From: Cherax quadricarinatus
Lineage: Eukaryota > Arthropoda > Malacostraca > Decapoda > Parastacidae
DNA: 64,000 nt
Reading direction: 5' to 3'
Assembly: GCF_038502225.1 (NCBI RefSeq)
Contig: NC_091368.1
Span: 22,227,082 to 22,291,081, forward strand
Shown one piece after another: positions 33,121 to 45,000 of the stretch. Below the pieces are notes generated by a model. The model saw only the letters and a program-made list of their open reading frames with translations, made no database searches and was not told the DNA's origin. A program made the translations under genes and the position numbers. Numbering within the stretch: the stretch's first letter is position 1; each line of letters begins with the position of its first letter.

Positions 33121-35040
33121 TCACACATTGAAGTTTCGTTTGATATGTTGGTTGGAGTTGTCCGTCACTAAGTTAGAGGTGTCAATTATGCACACTTTAC
33201 ATTCTTCAGTTGTTTTATCAAGTTCGTGTGGAAAAACTAAGTCAAAGTTATTAAGGCAGTTAACCGAATTTCTTCGGTAATATTTCTTAAGGATGTTGAT
33301 ATGATAAAGCTTAGGTTTCCCCTTGACTTTTATGAGGTAGTCAACTTTCCCACAAATTTTTAATACTTTATATGGACCTTTCCATGCTACTAATAATTTA
33401 TTTGACTTAATCGGCAAAAGTACAAGAACTTCATCCCCTACATTAAAACTTCTCCTCTGACTTTTGGAGTCAAAATAGGTTTTGTACTGGTCCATTGACA
33501 AACTTAAGTTTTTCGAAACTATGTCAGAGGTCTCCTCAAGTTTAGATCTAAGGTCAAGGAGAAACTGGTAAGAAGACTGAACCTCAGCATTTACCTCCTT
33601 AGTCCATAAGTCATGAAGGATGGACAGTGGACCTCTGGTCTGTCTACCATAGAGAAGTTCAAAAGGTGAAAACCCCCAAGAGTCACTGGGAACTTCCCTC
33701 ATGGCAAACAAAGCACAGGGTAGGTAACGATGCCACTCCTTAGGTTTAAGGGAGCAAAGTTTCCTTAAAATGGACTTGAGAATCGAATGCTGGCGCTCAA
33801 TCCTCCCATTACAGCTGGGATGATAGGGTGTGGTGAAGAGAGGCTTCACTCCCAGAAGTTGGTAGAGATGTTGCATTAAGTCAGATGTGAATTGTGTCCC
33901 CCGGTCAGACAAAATTTCTCTAGGGATGCCCACTCTGGAGAAGATGGACAAAAGGGCTTCAGCCACCTCTGTAGTAGTTATGGTCTTTAAGGGAACTGCT
34001 TCAGGGAAACTCGAAGCATAATCAACTAATGTTAATATATATCTATGTCCCCCAGATGAAAGTGGAAATAAAGGACCAACGATGTCAATAGCTACTCTTT
34101 CAAACGGTACCATAAAGATAGGCATTTTGACCATAGGTACTCGCCTGGTACCTCGGGAGGATGACAGTTGGCAAACTTTACACGATCTACAATAAGTAGT
34201 GACATCTGAGGACATTTTAGGCCAAAAATAGGTTTCCCTAATTTTATTTAAAGTTTTACGATGCGAGAAATGTCCGGCTACTGTCAGGTCATGAGCCATT
34301 TTAAGAACAGTCTCTCTGCATTGACTTGGAACAACTAAGATGGAATAGTCTGTCTCATCTGAATTTAATTTGAATACTGACTTGCGCAAGATACCTTTTA
34401 TATATTCAAATTTATATGAAAAATTTTTCATTTGGATAACTTGATTTTGTTTAGCGGCATTATGGCAATTCTGAAGAGAAGGGCAATTACGTTGTAAATT
34501 GACAAAAGAGTCCTTCGATATATCTAAAGGCTTAAAGTCAGGGAAAATCAAAGGATGGACAGTAGGAGAAGCCTGGGCTTTGGTCTGAGCCCTAGTCAAG
34601 ACATTTATGGTATCGGAGGTGATATCTTCACTTTCATCTAACAAGTGAACCGGTGATCCTACTACCTCGCTTTCGAGAGTAGCATCACTGGTTTTTAATA
34701 CCACATGAATCTCACGAGACATTGTCTCATCTGAACTTTCGATGGGCTTCTCTGACTCTACAGGAAGAGGATCTGAAACACTTATATCCATTTTTGGTGA
34801 TGAAAGGTCAACCTCAGAAGGAAGAATGGCACCTTTTACATTACCTATTAGTACGGAGCAAGAAGTGATGGGAGCTAGTACGGCTTCAGACCAACCTGTG
34901 AACCATTTAGACCTAATGTAACAACGGATGGTAGGAAAAGTGTCCGTATGGTCCAAGTAGTCTGAAAGTATAGCAGAGGAATGAGTTTCTTTAAGGTTAG
35001 GGAACAGCTTATCAGAAATGACATGACTATACATGTGCAT
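33121..35040 (-). pseudogene. gypsy protease remainder, linker and integrase
   Basis: A 639-codon frame. Residues 1-70 are the protease C-terminal part (HVISDKLFP onwards); 70-240 a low-complexity linker; about 248-290 the H2C2 zinc finger (HDLTVAGHFSHRKTL ... CRSCKVCQ). The catalytic core has Asp near 319 (AIDIVGPLF), Asp near 379 (ILSDRGTQFTSD) and Glu near 415 (CNGRIERQHSILK). The C-terminal part has a VGDEVLVLLP / WKGPYKVL / YHINILKKYY stretch typical of gypsy integrase tails. All three catalytic residues are present. It lies upstream of RT in transcription order. Confidence 0.95.
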
Positions 35041-35270
35041 CCAGTGTCTCGTAAAATGGTAGATACATTAAGTCCATTAACTGTTCCTTAACAGAAGGGT
35101 GCTTGGTCATTACAGTCTTTAAAACATCTTCCAACTTTTTGGACCTTCTTAGAAGGACAATCTGGACGTTTATGTCCCTTAACACCACACAAATGACAAA
35201 CAGGAATAAAAGAAGTCATTTTACTTTCCACTAGAGGCTCTGATTTCTTAAGGTCTGATGAACCCTTGCC
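35020..35270 (-). pseudogene. gypsy zinc knuckle and protease active site
   Basis: Between the gag stop and the integrase frame the minus strand reads CHLCGVKGHKRPDC (Cys-x2-Cys-x3-Gly-His-x4-Cys; about 35157-35202), then VNGLNVSTILRDTGCTC with the aspartic-protease DTG at 35040-35048. Immediately after CTC a frame change leads into SHVISDKLFP of the next frame. Whether any of these frame changes were once programmed cannot be told from one copy. Confidence 0.85.
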
Positions 35271-36185
35271 CTAATGGTTCGATCCCTTTAGGTCTTTATA
35301 GGAATTGTGAGCCTCAGCATACAGGTCAGCAGCCTCAGCAACTTCCTCAGCTTTAATCAGGTTACGTTCTCTGATGAATGTTCGTATCTGATGGGGAAGA
35401 GCTGTCAGGAACTGGTCAGCAACCATGAAGTCTCTAAGAGATTCATAACTGCGATCAATTCCTGAACTCTCTATCCAAAAGTCGAACAAACGAAAGAGTG
35501 TTACCTGTAACTGTTGAAAGTTCTTGCCAGGCTGTAAGGTGGCATACCTGAAATCTTTCCTGTAAGAATTAGTGGTTTCTTGATATGCTTTAAGGATTGC
35601 CTTCTTCAGTTGAATATCCCGCGACAAAGTTGCATAGATATTTAAGGCTGTACCAGAAAATAACATTCCTAACCTGGTAGCCCAGGTGTCAGCAGGCCAT
35701 TCACAGAGGGTAGTGGTATTTTCAAACCTGATAATGTATGAAGTTATGTCTTCCCCCTCTGTGAAGGGAGGTAAATTAGATGTTGGAATATGTGCACTAG
35801 CTGCACGTTGTTCCATTACTCCTTCATCTAATTGCTGTTGTGAGAAAGTTAATTTTTTATTCTCTAATTCAAGACGAGCTTGTTCGAGCTCGCAATCCTT
35901 TTCTCTCTCCCTTAACTCATATTCTCTGTCCTTTGCTTTTTCCTCAAGTTCCCTTAATTTAACTTGTTCCTCACGTACTTTAGCTCTTTCCTCACGATCA
36001 AGTCTATCACGCTCTTTTTTGTCTTCTCTTTCGATTCTCAATCTCTCCTTTTCCTCTTCTCTTTCGATTCTCTCTCTCTCCTTTTCAATTTTTTCCTGGA
36101 TTTTAGCACTAATGAAAGATTCTAAATTTTTCCCTGTTATTCCTAACTTACTTCCAGCGTTCATCCAAAACTGGTATTCCTCCAT
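35271..36185 (-). pseudogene. gypsy gag-like protein
   Basis: 304 codons from ATG at 36185. Residues about 35-120 form a highly charged Glu/Arg coiled coil; about 130-300 form a capsid-like region with LPPFTEGEDITSYIIRFE, WATRLGMLFSGTALNIY and a SCAN/capsid-C-like end (RDFMVADQFLTALPHQIRTF, EAADLYAEAH). The capsid part resembles retrotransposon gag of the gypsy lineage. It stops before the zinc knuckle, which is in a separate frame. This open frame is intact in itself; it is marked as a pseudogene because the element is broken. Confidence 0.85.
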
Positions 36186-36753
36186 GCTTGCAAGAATAAC
36201 TTAAACTATCAGGGGAAATGAAACGGGTATTAAAGAAAACGGAGGGTTCAATTCCTGCTCCGCTCAAACTGTAAATAAACCAGAGGGCTCGATCCCTGCT
36301 TCAATTAAACAATATGTATTAATGAAAACAAAGGGTTCTATGCCGGCTCTGAGGAAACAGCAAGTAGAATGGGGTCCCTTGACCATCCAATCTTCTCACC
36401 AACAAATCAAGAGTGTCCTATGACAGTTCCCTTGATATAATAAAGAGCTCAATGAAACAAGTTGTCACTGGAAAATCTCGGGTCCCTAGAGTCTAATCCT
36501 CCAAAGTGTTTCAAGCTTACATAAAAAAGTGGCAGAATTAAATATTATATCCTGCCTGACTTGACTTACAATAAATTGAGACTATAACAATCACCAAATC
36601 TTTTAAATACCTGTACTGTAGTCCTACCATAGAGAATGATTACTCATGGCTGGTGGTAACCGTCTGTGGTATGCAGCGTTGAAGTTCCAATGGTAGATTA
36701 GAGATGGAGTTGAATCTTGATTCAGTAGAGTTGATCCTGGCAAGGTCACCACT
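36186..36753 (-). other. gypsy 5' leader
   Basis: Untranslated stretch between the 5' LTR and gag on the minus strand. AGTGGTGACC directly after the LTR is the likely primer binding site. No other feature seen. Confidence 0.6.
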
Positions 36754-37542
36754 TGTGAAGGCTTACTCAGCCCTGTAACAACTTCAGACAGTATTACCAA
36801 GGCTGGCTCCTCCTCAGGAAAATTAGTGAATAGAAAAAGAAATAACAGACAAACATAAACACTTTATTATATAGAAAATATAAAATACTTAAATATCAAA
36901 TATTAATCCTACATTAAAGAAAATGAAAAATATAAATGATAACTGAATTCAACGCTAATATGTATATGGGTGTCTGGTGTTGGTGACACTGTTGTTGAAA
37001 TCGTAGCCGTTGCTGATTATGGGGCGGGGGGGGGGTCGCTGGTGTTGGTGACCACCACTGGCTAGTTCTTCACAGATTATCGCCGTGAGTAGTATCCCGA
37101 TGACTGGAAAGCAGGTTCTTTACCACTGCAATGATGTGGGGTTACGTCCTGCAATTTCATACAGGTGCACAGGTAATTAGATTCAAAATGGGGAAGTCTC
37201 TGGACGTTAGTCCTTCTCCATCCGTTCTTCTCGTTGATTGACAAGTGACCCTCACTGTCATCCAAGAGTAGTGTTGGGAGCTGTGAGTCGAGTGATTTTC
37301 TGTTTGACCAGAGCCCCACACGTCACCTTTCGGGGGGGGGAGGGGAAGAGGGAGGGGAAGGGATAGCAGGAGCTAGACTGACCCTACCTTAACGAGCAGC
37401 CGGCAGTCAAACTATTACTTTCAGGGAGGGGGAAAAAAGGCGGGAAAAACGGGAGCTAGACTTACCCTACCTTAACAAGTAGCCGGCAATGAAACTATTG
37501 TTACTATATCGCTACTCCTATCTATTGAACTTTTCCCTCACA
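36754..37542 (-). repeat. gypsy 5' LTR
   Basis: 789 bp, direct repeat of 30905-31689 with scattered substitutions and indels, several in the long G runs. Confidence 0.95.
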
Positions 37543-38839
37543 ATCTACATTATTTAGTTTATATGTGGCATGGTTATTTAACTGTCCAACATTTAGAACT
37601 TTGCATTTGTCAATATTAAACTGCATCTGCCACTTCTCCGACCATTGCATCAGTCTATTCAAATCATCCTGGAGTGCTCTAGTGTCCTCGTTAGAATGAA
37701 TTGGACGGCCTGTTTTAGTGTCGTCAACAAATTTGCTTATGTGGCTATTTATTCCCTCATCTATGTCGTTTATGTAAATTGTGAACAACAACGGGCCCAA
37801 CACTGACCCATGAGGAACACTGCTTGTGACGTGTCCCCATTTTGATTTCTCCCGATTTATGCAAACTCTCTGCTGTCTATTTGTCAGCCATGCCTCTACT
37901 CAGGAAAAAATATCTCCTCCTATTCCGTGTACCTTAAGTTTCCTCAAAAGCCTCTGGTGTGAAACTCTATCGAAAGCCTTACTGAAGTCCATATACACAA
38001 TATCATATTCATTACCATGATCTACCTTCTCAAACACCTTAGTGAAAAAAGTTAGTAAATTCGTAAGATAGGAACGCCCCTTTGTAAAACCATGCTGAGA
38101 TTCATTAATCAATCTGTGCCTGTCAAGATGGCTACGAATTGCTTTCGCAATTATTGATTCCATAAATTTTCCAACTATGGAGGTAAGGCTTATTGGTCCA
38201 TAGTTCGAAGCCAAGGACCTGTCATCTGCCTTGTAAATAGGTATTACATTTGCCATTTTCCACTTCTCAGGCACTATGCCAGTTTGTAGTAATATGTTAA
38301 AAAGATTAGCCAAAGGTATGCTAAGTTCATCTTTACATTCCTTTAACACCCTTGCAAACAGTTCATCAGGGCCTGGGGATTTGTTAGGTTTTAGTTTCTC
38401 TATTTGTCTGAGGACCATGTCACTAGTCACCGCAATCGTACATAGTTTATTATCATCCTGTTCTACATAATCTATTATCAAGGTTTGGGGGCCTATAAAT
38501 CACACCCAAAATTAATTTGTCACGTCCCTCGAAAAACTGTAGCCAAACGGATTCTGTGTTCGATGTTTCTAATCTTATATCATGTCTAAGACAACAATTT
38601 AAATTTTCTCTGACATACATCGCCACACCACCACGCTTCCTGTTGACCCTATCAGTGTGGAATAGTTTATAACCCTGTATGTTGCATTCAGAAGGCATTT
38701 CTCTATCTTTCAGGTTGAACCAGGTCTCTGTTATACCAATAATATCTATATTACCTACACTTGCAAGTAATCTTAGCTCATCTATCTTATTTCTTAGACT
38801 CCTACTATTTGTATAGTAAACCTTAAGGAAGCTAGTCAC
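37543..38839 (-). pseudogene. family C CR1 ORF2 with internal deletion
   Basis: 38839-38470: endonuclease N-terminal half (LKVYYTNSRSLRNKIDELR, ITETWFNLKDREMPSE, GGVAMYVRENLNCC, LGVIYRPPNLD). It then jumps directly to IDYVEQDDNKLCTI and RT sequence (38481-37900): NKSPGPDELFARVLKEC, PISLTSIVGK, MDFSKAFDRVSHQRL. The GDFN and SDH endonuclease blocks lie in the missing part. After a stop at about 37895 the RT resumes with a [19 protein letters not shown] block and SKFVDDTKTG (catalytic pair present) to the gypsy junction. Confidence 0.93.
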
Positions 38840-39018
38840 TTGTTGCCCTGTACTATCTCTCTTTGTTTGTTAATCAATTGATTTGCCATTAATAGCAACT
38901 TTATTCTGAATATTGTCTTTCAAACATATCCCTTAGGTATCCCGGTAATAACTGCTGTTTTTAACCCTAATGCTGCAGCCTGATTGTGTACCACAAACAC
39001 CCATACCTCTATAATCTA

Positions 39019-39957
39019 TCAGTTTAATTTCCTAGACAAGTCATCAATTACCCTCTCAATTGAATTGGCTAATGCAACCACTCCATCCCCAGAGAGATGA
39101 ACCCCATCCCTTGCATACATATCACGTTTGCCAAAGAATAGGTCCCAGTTATCAATGAATGGGATTGCAAGTTCCTTGCAGTACCTGTCTAGCCAGAAAT
39201 TTATACCAATTGCCCTAGACATTCATTTATTGCCCACTCCCTGTCTAGGCAGGATGCTACATATGACTGGGATCCCTCCCTTAGACCTAACTACTTCTAT
39301 GGCTGCCCTGTACTTATCCAGCAGCTCCTCTCTCCTGCCCTTCCCAATGTTATTACCCCCAGCACTAAGACAGATAATGGGCTTGTTCCCATTCCTGCCA
39401 TAATATTATCCAACCTGGTGACTGTCACCAACACCAGCTGCAGGAAGACACACACTCTGTCTGACCTTTCTGTCTCTGTTACAAAATGCACGGTCCATAT
39501 ATCTTACTTGAGAATCTCCTACTATTAAAATATTCTTACCTTGATTAGCAGGGGAATCAGTGGTAACTTCAACCTCACTAACCACTAAAGTACACTCTTC
39601 TTGGAGAACAGAGAATCGATTTCCTACCTTCACATCTTCTCTGTTAAAGGCTCTGATCCACCAGGAGGCCTGGTCACAGACCGGGCCGCGGGGGCGTTGA
39701 CCCCCGGAACTCTCTCCAGGTAAACTCCAGGTAATCCTCCATATCTTCCTTCTTCCTGAACTGTGAACCACTTGCCACTTAAAGCGGCTGCCACTATCAC
39801 TGCTGGTGACCATTCCTTCCTTACCAGCTAAATCCTTCTCACACTCACTCCCAAACTCATCTATGCGAAGCTTCAGCTTCCTATTTTCCTCCTGAAGAAG
39901 TAGAATCTCCTTCTTCAACACCTGAAACTGAGATTCTAAAACACTACAACAAGTCAT
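39019..39957 (-). pseudogene. family C CR1 ORF1 (esterase type), interrupted
   Basis: From 39957: ESQFQVLKKEILLLQEENRK coiled coil, FKWQVVHSSGRRK, then the family B insertion. After it come NREDVKVGNRFSVLQEE and ILIVGDSQVRYMDRAF, with an intact block I Ser (GDSQ). The next SGNH block reads SAGGNN instead of GGND. The end (39222-39019) gives RDMYARDGVHLSGDG (block V Asp/His). A frameshift near 39410 and a stop at about 39225 break it. Confidence 0.88.
39643..39737 (+). mobile_element. family B LINE 3' fragment in CR1 ORF1
   Basis: About 95 bp, + orientation: GATCCACCAGGAGGCCTGG, then GGGCCGCGGGGGCGTTGACC, and two tail units ending CTCCAGGTAA. It adds about 32 in-frame foreign codons to the host ORF1. 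Confidence 0.88.
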
Positions 39958-39999
39958 GGTGCTTGGTAACAGCCCACGCTAACTCCCAAGAGCTTAGGC

Positions 40000-40215
40000 A
40001 GGTATGACCGCAAGTGACCACTGACCTCACCGTTGACTTTTTGACAACAACTGATTTACTGCACAAACTTTGATGATGATGCCTCTACCATTCATCGCAG
40101 ACCTTTCTGTCTCTCTATGTTGCTGTTCTATACTTCTGCACTTTCCCCTGCCCTGATGCACTGTATGACCCTTGTAGGTTTAGCGCTTCATTTTTTATAA
40201 TAATAATAATAATAT
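40000..40215 (+). repeat. retroposon 3' end with (TAA)n tail
   Basis: Ends CCCTTGTAGGTTTAGCGCTT followed by a run of AAT/TAA units. The sequence looks like the 3' end of a dispersed retroposon, but no second copy is in the window. Confidence 0.4.
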
Positions 40216-40559
40216 GCAGTTTTTAAGGTTGCATTGCATTATGAAGGAGGGTATTGTTTCACATATCAGGTCACAGTAGATCCTGACCAGCCAGAGATAA
40301 TTGGCCACACTCTGGCCATGTCATGATGTCAAAAAACTGTAGGAAATCCCAAAAGAGAACACCGGATCGTCTCAGGTCTTATTGTTAGAGAATGTGACAT
40401 TAAGGAGTAGTTGTTAATGACTCTGGAGGAGGAGCTTATCCTTTGTGTAAATCACACGGGGTGTTTCCCCCATGGAGGGTGACCGCTCCAACCTTGGAGT
40501 TAAGAAGAGGGGTGACAGAGGATCATACAGGCCCAAAGAAACAGCAAACAAAGGGAGAC

Positions 40560-41574
40560 AGCAGAGGGCAGCAAGGGACTAGCTCCCTTAAAGTTTACTA
40601 TACTAGTAGCAGGAGTGTAAGAAATAAGATAGATGAGCTAAGATTAATTGCAAGTGCAGGAAACATAGATATTATTGCTATAACAGAGACCTGGCTCAAT
40701 CTGAAAGATAGAGAGATGCCCTCTGAATGTCACATACAAGGCTATAAATTATTCCACACTGACAGGGTCAACAGGAAGGGTGGTGGAGTAGCGATGTATG
40801 TCAGAGACAATTTAAACTGTTGTGTTAGACAAGATATAAAATTAGAAAAGTCAGCCACTGAATCTGTTTGGATACAGCTTCTCGAGGGCCGAGAAAAACT
40901 AATTTTGGGTGTGATTTACAGGGCCCCAAATCTTGATAGGGAGTGCAGCAAACTTCTATGGGACGAAATTCGTAAGGCATCTACTTACGAAAATGTTGTG
41001 CTAATTGAAGATTTCAACTATAGACAGATTGACTGGAGCAATTTGACAGGAAATTTAGAGTCAGGTGACTTTCTTGATACGATCCAGGATTGTTTTTTTT
41101 TAAACAGTTTGTGACAGAGCCAACTAGGGGAAATAACCTCCTTGACTTGGTTCTTGCAAGTAGGGAAACACTAATTAATAATCTTGAGGTTAATGATGAG
41201 CTTGGGGAAAGTGATCACAAATCACTCAGTTTTAATATATCACGGAATTACCCTAATAATGGCAATCAAGTCTCTGTCCCTGACTTTCGCTTGGCTGATT
41301 TCATAGGACTGAAAAATTACTTAGGTGGGCTGAACTGGAATGACCTGACTAAGGGTCAGGTAGGTGGTGATGGTTGCCGATATGGCGCTTTCCAGGGCAT
41401 AGTTCCAGCTGCTCAGTCAAATTATGTTCCAAATAGGGAAATCAGATCAAACAAAAATGATCCTAAATGGATGAACAATAGATTAAAATATCTGATTGGT
41501 CAAAAGAGAGGCATATATAGGCAAATCAAAAGAGGAGAGGGGCAATTAAGAAATCGATATATTCAGTTAAAGAG
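40560..41574 (+). pseudogene. family C CR1 ORF2 endonuclease, ends at assembly gap
   Basis: LKVYYTSSRSVRNKIDELR, ITETWLNLKDREMPSE, LGVIYRAPNLD, then VVLIEDFNYRQIDW where GDFN has become EDFN. A one-base insertion in a T run at about 41090 shifts the frame, after which FVTEPTRGNNLLDLVL, GESDHKSLSF (catalytic His intact) and RYIQLK follow up to the gap. The upstream stretch 40216-40559 shows no clear ORF1, so this copy is probably 5' truncated. Confidence 0.9.
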
Positions 41575-41674
41575 NNNNNNNNNNNNNNNNNNNNNNNNNN
41601 NNNNNNNNNNNNNNNNNNNNNNNNNNNNNNNNNNNNNNNNNNNNNNNNNNNNNNNNNNNNNNNNNNNNNNNNNN
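41575..41674. other. assembly gap (100 N)
   Basis: A run of N of round length. A family C CR1 on + enters from the left and a BEL/Pao element on - from the right, so the true distance and content are unknown. Confidence 1.
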
Positions 41675-42065
41675 GGAGGCATAATAGTCACTGCCTAACA
41701 AAATATTTATTGGGCCTGCAGAATCATCATTTACACCAGAAGGTGCTAAATTTACATTATGTGAGAGTCTTTCTGTAGCTTTACTAAGCCCTACTGTAGA
41801 TATTTTCTCTGGAAGTCTATCTACAATTACTGCATTAACACGTTTTTTCTCATTGACCAACCTGACAGTTACATAAACAGTGTCGTACAATTGAGCCCTT
41901 TTATCCGAGAGAAAACCAGACAATTTTAAAGTTGTGGGATCTCCCATCTGTACTTTCATACCATCAAGACATTTACGTTTTATGAAAGTACGCTGGGATC
42001 CCTGGTCCAATAATGCATTTACATTTTTTGATTTATGCCTTTTATCATCAATTTTTACCTGTAAC
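41675..42065 (-). pseudogene. BEL/Pao protease region (3' part of split gag-pol)
   Basis: Minus strand: LQVKIDDKRHKSKNVNALLD, with GSQRTFI directly following, holding the aspartic-protease-like LLDQGSQ motif typical of BEL/Pao. RLPEKISTVGLSK and INILLGSDYY follow, running into the gap. Joined to the end of 45206-46262 it makes a continuous frame: the codons before the LINE insertion (ATVLL) lead straight into PVLQVKI. Confidence 0.85.
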
Positions 42066-45000
42066 ACAGGTAACCTGGAGTTTACCTGGAGAGAGTTTCG
42101 GGGGTCAACGCCCCCGCGGCCCGGTCTGTGACCAGGCCTCCTGGTGGATCAGCGCCTGATCAACCAGGCTGTTGCTGCTGGCTGCACGCAAACCAACGTA
42201 CGAGCCACAGCCCGGCTGATCAGGAACTGACTTTAGTTGCTTGTCCAGTGCCAGCTTGAAGACTGCCAGGGGTCTGTTGGTAATCCCCCTTATGTGTGCT
42301 GGGAGGCAGTTGAACAGTCTCGGGCCCCTGACACTTATTGTATGGTCTCTTAACGTGCTAGTGACACCCCTGCTTTTCATTGGGGGGATGGTGCATCGTC
42401 TGCCAAGTCTTTTGCTTTCGTAGTGAGTGATTTTCGTGTGCAAGTTTGGTACTAGTCCCTCTAGGATTTTCCAGGTGTATATAATCATGTATCTCTCCCT
42501 CCTGCGTTCCAGGGAATACAGGTTTAGAAACCTCAAGCGCTCCCAGTAATTGAGGTGTTTTATCTCCGTTATGCGCGCCGTGAAAGTTCTCTGTACATTT
42601 TCTAGGTCGGCAATTTCACCTGCCTTGAAAGGTGCTGTTAGAGTGCAGCAATATTCCAGCCTAGATAGAACAAGTGACCTGAAGAGTGTCATCATGGGCT
42701 TGGCCTCCCTAGTTTTGAAGGTTCTCATTATCCATCCTGTCATTTTTCTAGCAGATGCGATTGATACAATGTTATGGTCCTTGAAGGTGAGATCCTCCGA
42801 CATAATCACTCCTAGGTCTTTGACGTTGGTGTTTCGCTCTATTTTGTGGCCAGAATTTGTTTTGTACTCTGATGAAGATTTAATTTCCTCATGTTTACCA
42901 TATCTGAGTAATTGAAATTTCTCATCGTTGAACTTCATATTGTTTTCTGCAGCCCACTGAAAGATTTGGTTGATGTCCGCCTGGAGCCTTTCAGTGTCTG
43001 CAATGGAAGACACTGTCATGCAGATTCGGGTGTCATCTGCAAAGGAAGACACGGTGCTGTGGCTGACATCCTTGTCTATGTCGGATATGAGGATGAGGAA
43101 CAAGATGGGAGCTAGTACTGTGCCTTGTGGGACAGAGCTTTTCACCGTAGCTGCCTCGGACTTTACTCTGTTGACGACTACTCTCTGTGTTCTGTTAGTG
43201 AGGAAATTATAGATCCATCGACCGACTTTTCCTGTTATTCCTTTAGCGCGCATTTTGTGCGCTATTACGCCATGGTCACACTTGTCGAAGGCTTTTGCAA
43301 AGTCTGTATATATTACATCTGCATTCTTTTTGTCTTCTAGTGCATTTAGGACCTTGTCGTAGTGATCCAGTAGTTGAGACAGACAGGAGCGACCTGTTCT
43401 AAACCCATGTTGCCCTGGGTTGTGTAACTGATGGGTTTCTAGATGGGTGGTGATCTTGCTTCTTAGGACCCTTTCAAAGATTTTTATGATATGGGATGTT
43501 AGTGCTATTGGTCTGTAGTTCTTTGCTGTTGCTTTACTGCCCCCTTTGTGGAGTGGGGCTATGTCTGTTGTTTTTAGTAACTGAGGGACGACCCCCGTGT
43601 CCATGCTCCCTCTCCATAGGATGGAAAAGGCTCGTGATAGGGGCTTCTTGCAGTTCTTGATGAACACAGAGTTCCATGAGTCTGGCCCTGGGGCAGAGTG
43701 CATGGGCATGTCATTTATCGCCTGTTCGAAGTCATTTGGCGTCAGGATAACATCGGATAGGCTTGTGTTAGTCAAATTTTGTGGCTCTCTCATAAAAAAT
43801 TCATTTTGGTCTTCGACTCTCAGTCTGGTTAGCGGCTTGCTAAAAACTGAGTCATATTGGGACTTGAGTAGCTCACTCATTTCCTTGCTGTCATCTGTGT
43901 AGGACCCATCTTGTTTAAGTAGGGGCCCAATACTGGACGTTGTTCTCGATTTTGATTTGGCATAGGAGAAGAAATACTTTGGGTTTCTTTCGATTTCATT
44001 TATGGCTTTTAGTTCTTCCCGCGATTCCTGACTCCTAAAGGATTCTTTTAGCTTAAGTTCGATGCTTGCTATTTCTCTGACCAGTGTCTCCCTGCGCATT
44101 TCAGATATATTGACCTCTTTTAGCCGCTCTGTTATTCTTTTCCGTCGCCTGTAAAGGGAGCGCCTGTCTCTTTCTATTTTACATCTACTCCTCCTTTTTC
44201 TTAGAGGAATAAGCCTTGTGCATACATCGAGTGCCACCGAGTTAATCTGTTCTAGGCATAAGTTTGGGTCTGTGTTGCTTAGTATATCTTCCCAGCTTAT
44301 ATCGGTTAGGACTTGGTTTACTTGGTCCCACTTTATGTTTTTGTTATTGAAGTTGAATTTGGTGAATGCTCCCTCGTGACTAGTCTCATTTTGTCGGTCT
44401 GGGGCTCCATGCATACATGTCTGAACCTCAATTATGTTGTGATCTGAGTATATTGTTTTTGATATGGTGACATTTCTTATCAGATCATCATTGTTAGTGA
44501 AGATGAGGTCTAGTGTATTCTCCAGTCTTGTAGGCTCTATTATTTGCTGGTTTAAATTGAATTTTGTGCAGAGATTTAAAAGCTCGTGTGAGTGTGAGTT
44601 TTCATCAGAGCTGCCTCCTGGTGTTATTACTGCAACAATATTATTTGCTATATTCCTCCATTTTAGGTGCCTTAAGTTGAAATCCCCCAGGAGCAAGATG
44701 TTGGGTGCAGGAGCTGGAAGATTTTCCAGACAGTGGTCAATTTTTAACAGCTGTTCCTGGAATTGCTGGGATGTTGCATCCGGAGGCTTGTAGACTACCA
44801 CAATGACTAGGTTTTGGTTCTCGACCTTTACTGCTAAAACTTCCACTACGTCATTTGAGGCATTAAGCAGTTCTGTGCAAACAAGTGACTCTGCAATGTA
44901 CAGGCCAACCCCCCCTTTTGCCTGTTCACTCTGTCACATCTGTATAGGTTGTAACCTGGGATCCATACTTCGTTGTCCAAGTGATCCTTTATGTGGGTCT

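Larger units (their letters stand above)
30905..37542 (-). mobile_element. Ty3/gypsy element with Gmr1-like domain order
   Basis: A 6.6-kb LTR retrotransposon on the minus strand: LTR, gag, zinc knuckle, protease, integrase, RT, RNase H, LTR. Integrase precedes RT, the reverse of normal gypsy and the feature that defines the Gmr1 group. It is inserted in a family C CR1 with a 5-bp target duplication. Several frameshifts and a changed RT active site make it defective. Envelope-like sequence is absent. Confidence 0.92.
37543..39957 (-). mobile_element. family C CR1, 5' portion, split by gypsy insertion
   Basis: The remainder of the minus-strand family C copy, from ORF1 (39957) to the RT thumb (37543), where the gypsy element interrupts it. 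A family B tail (39643-39737) is inserted in ORF1, and an internal deletion near 38480 removes the second half of the endonuclease and the linker. Confidence 0.92.

Noticed and set aside
33121..36185. An envelope-bearing endogenous virus in the gypsy element
   Set aside because: No envelope-like frame occurs between RNase H and the LTR or elsewhere in the element.
35686..36204. 172-codon Ser/Leu-rich frame on the + strand
   Set aside because: Antisense shadow of the Glu/Arg coiled coil of the gypsy gag.
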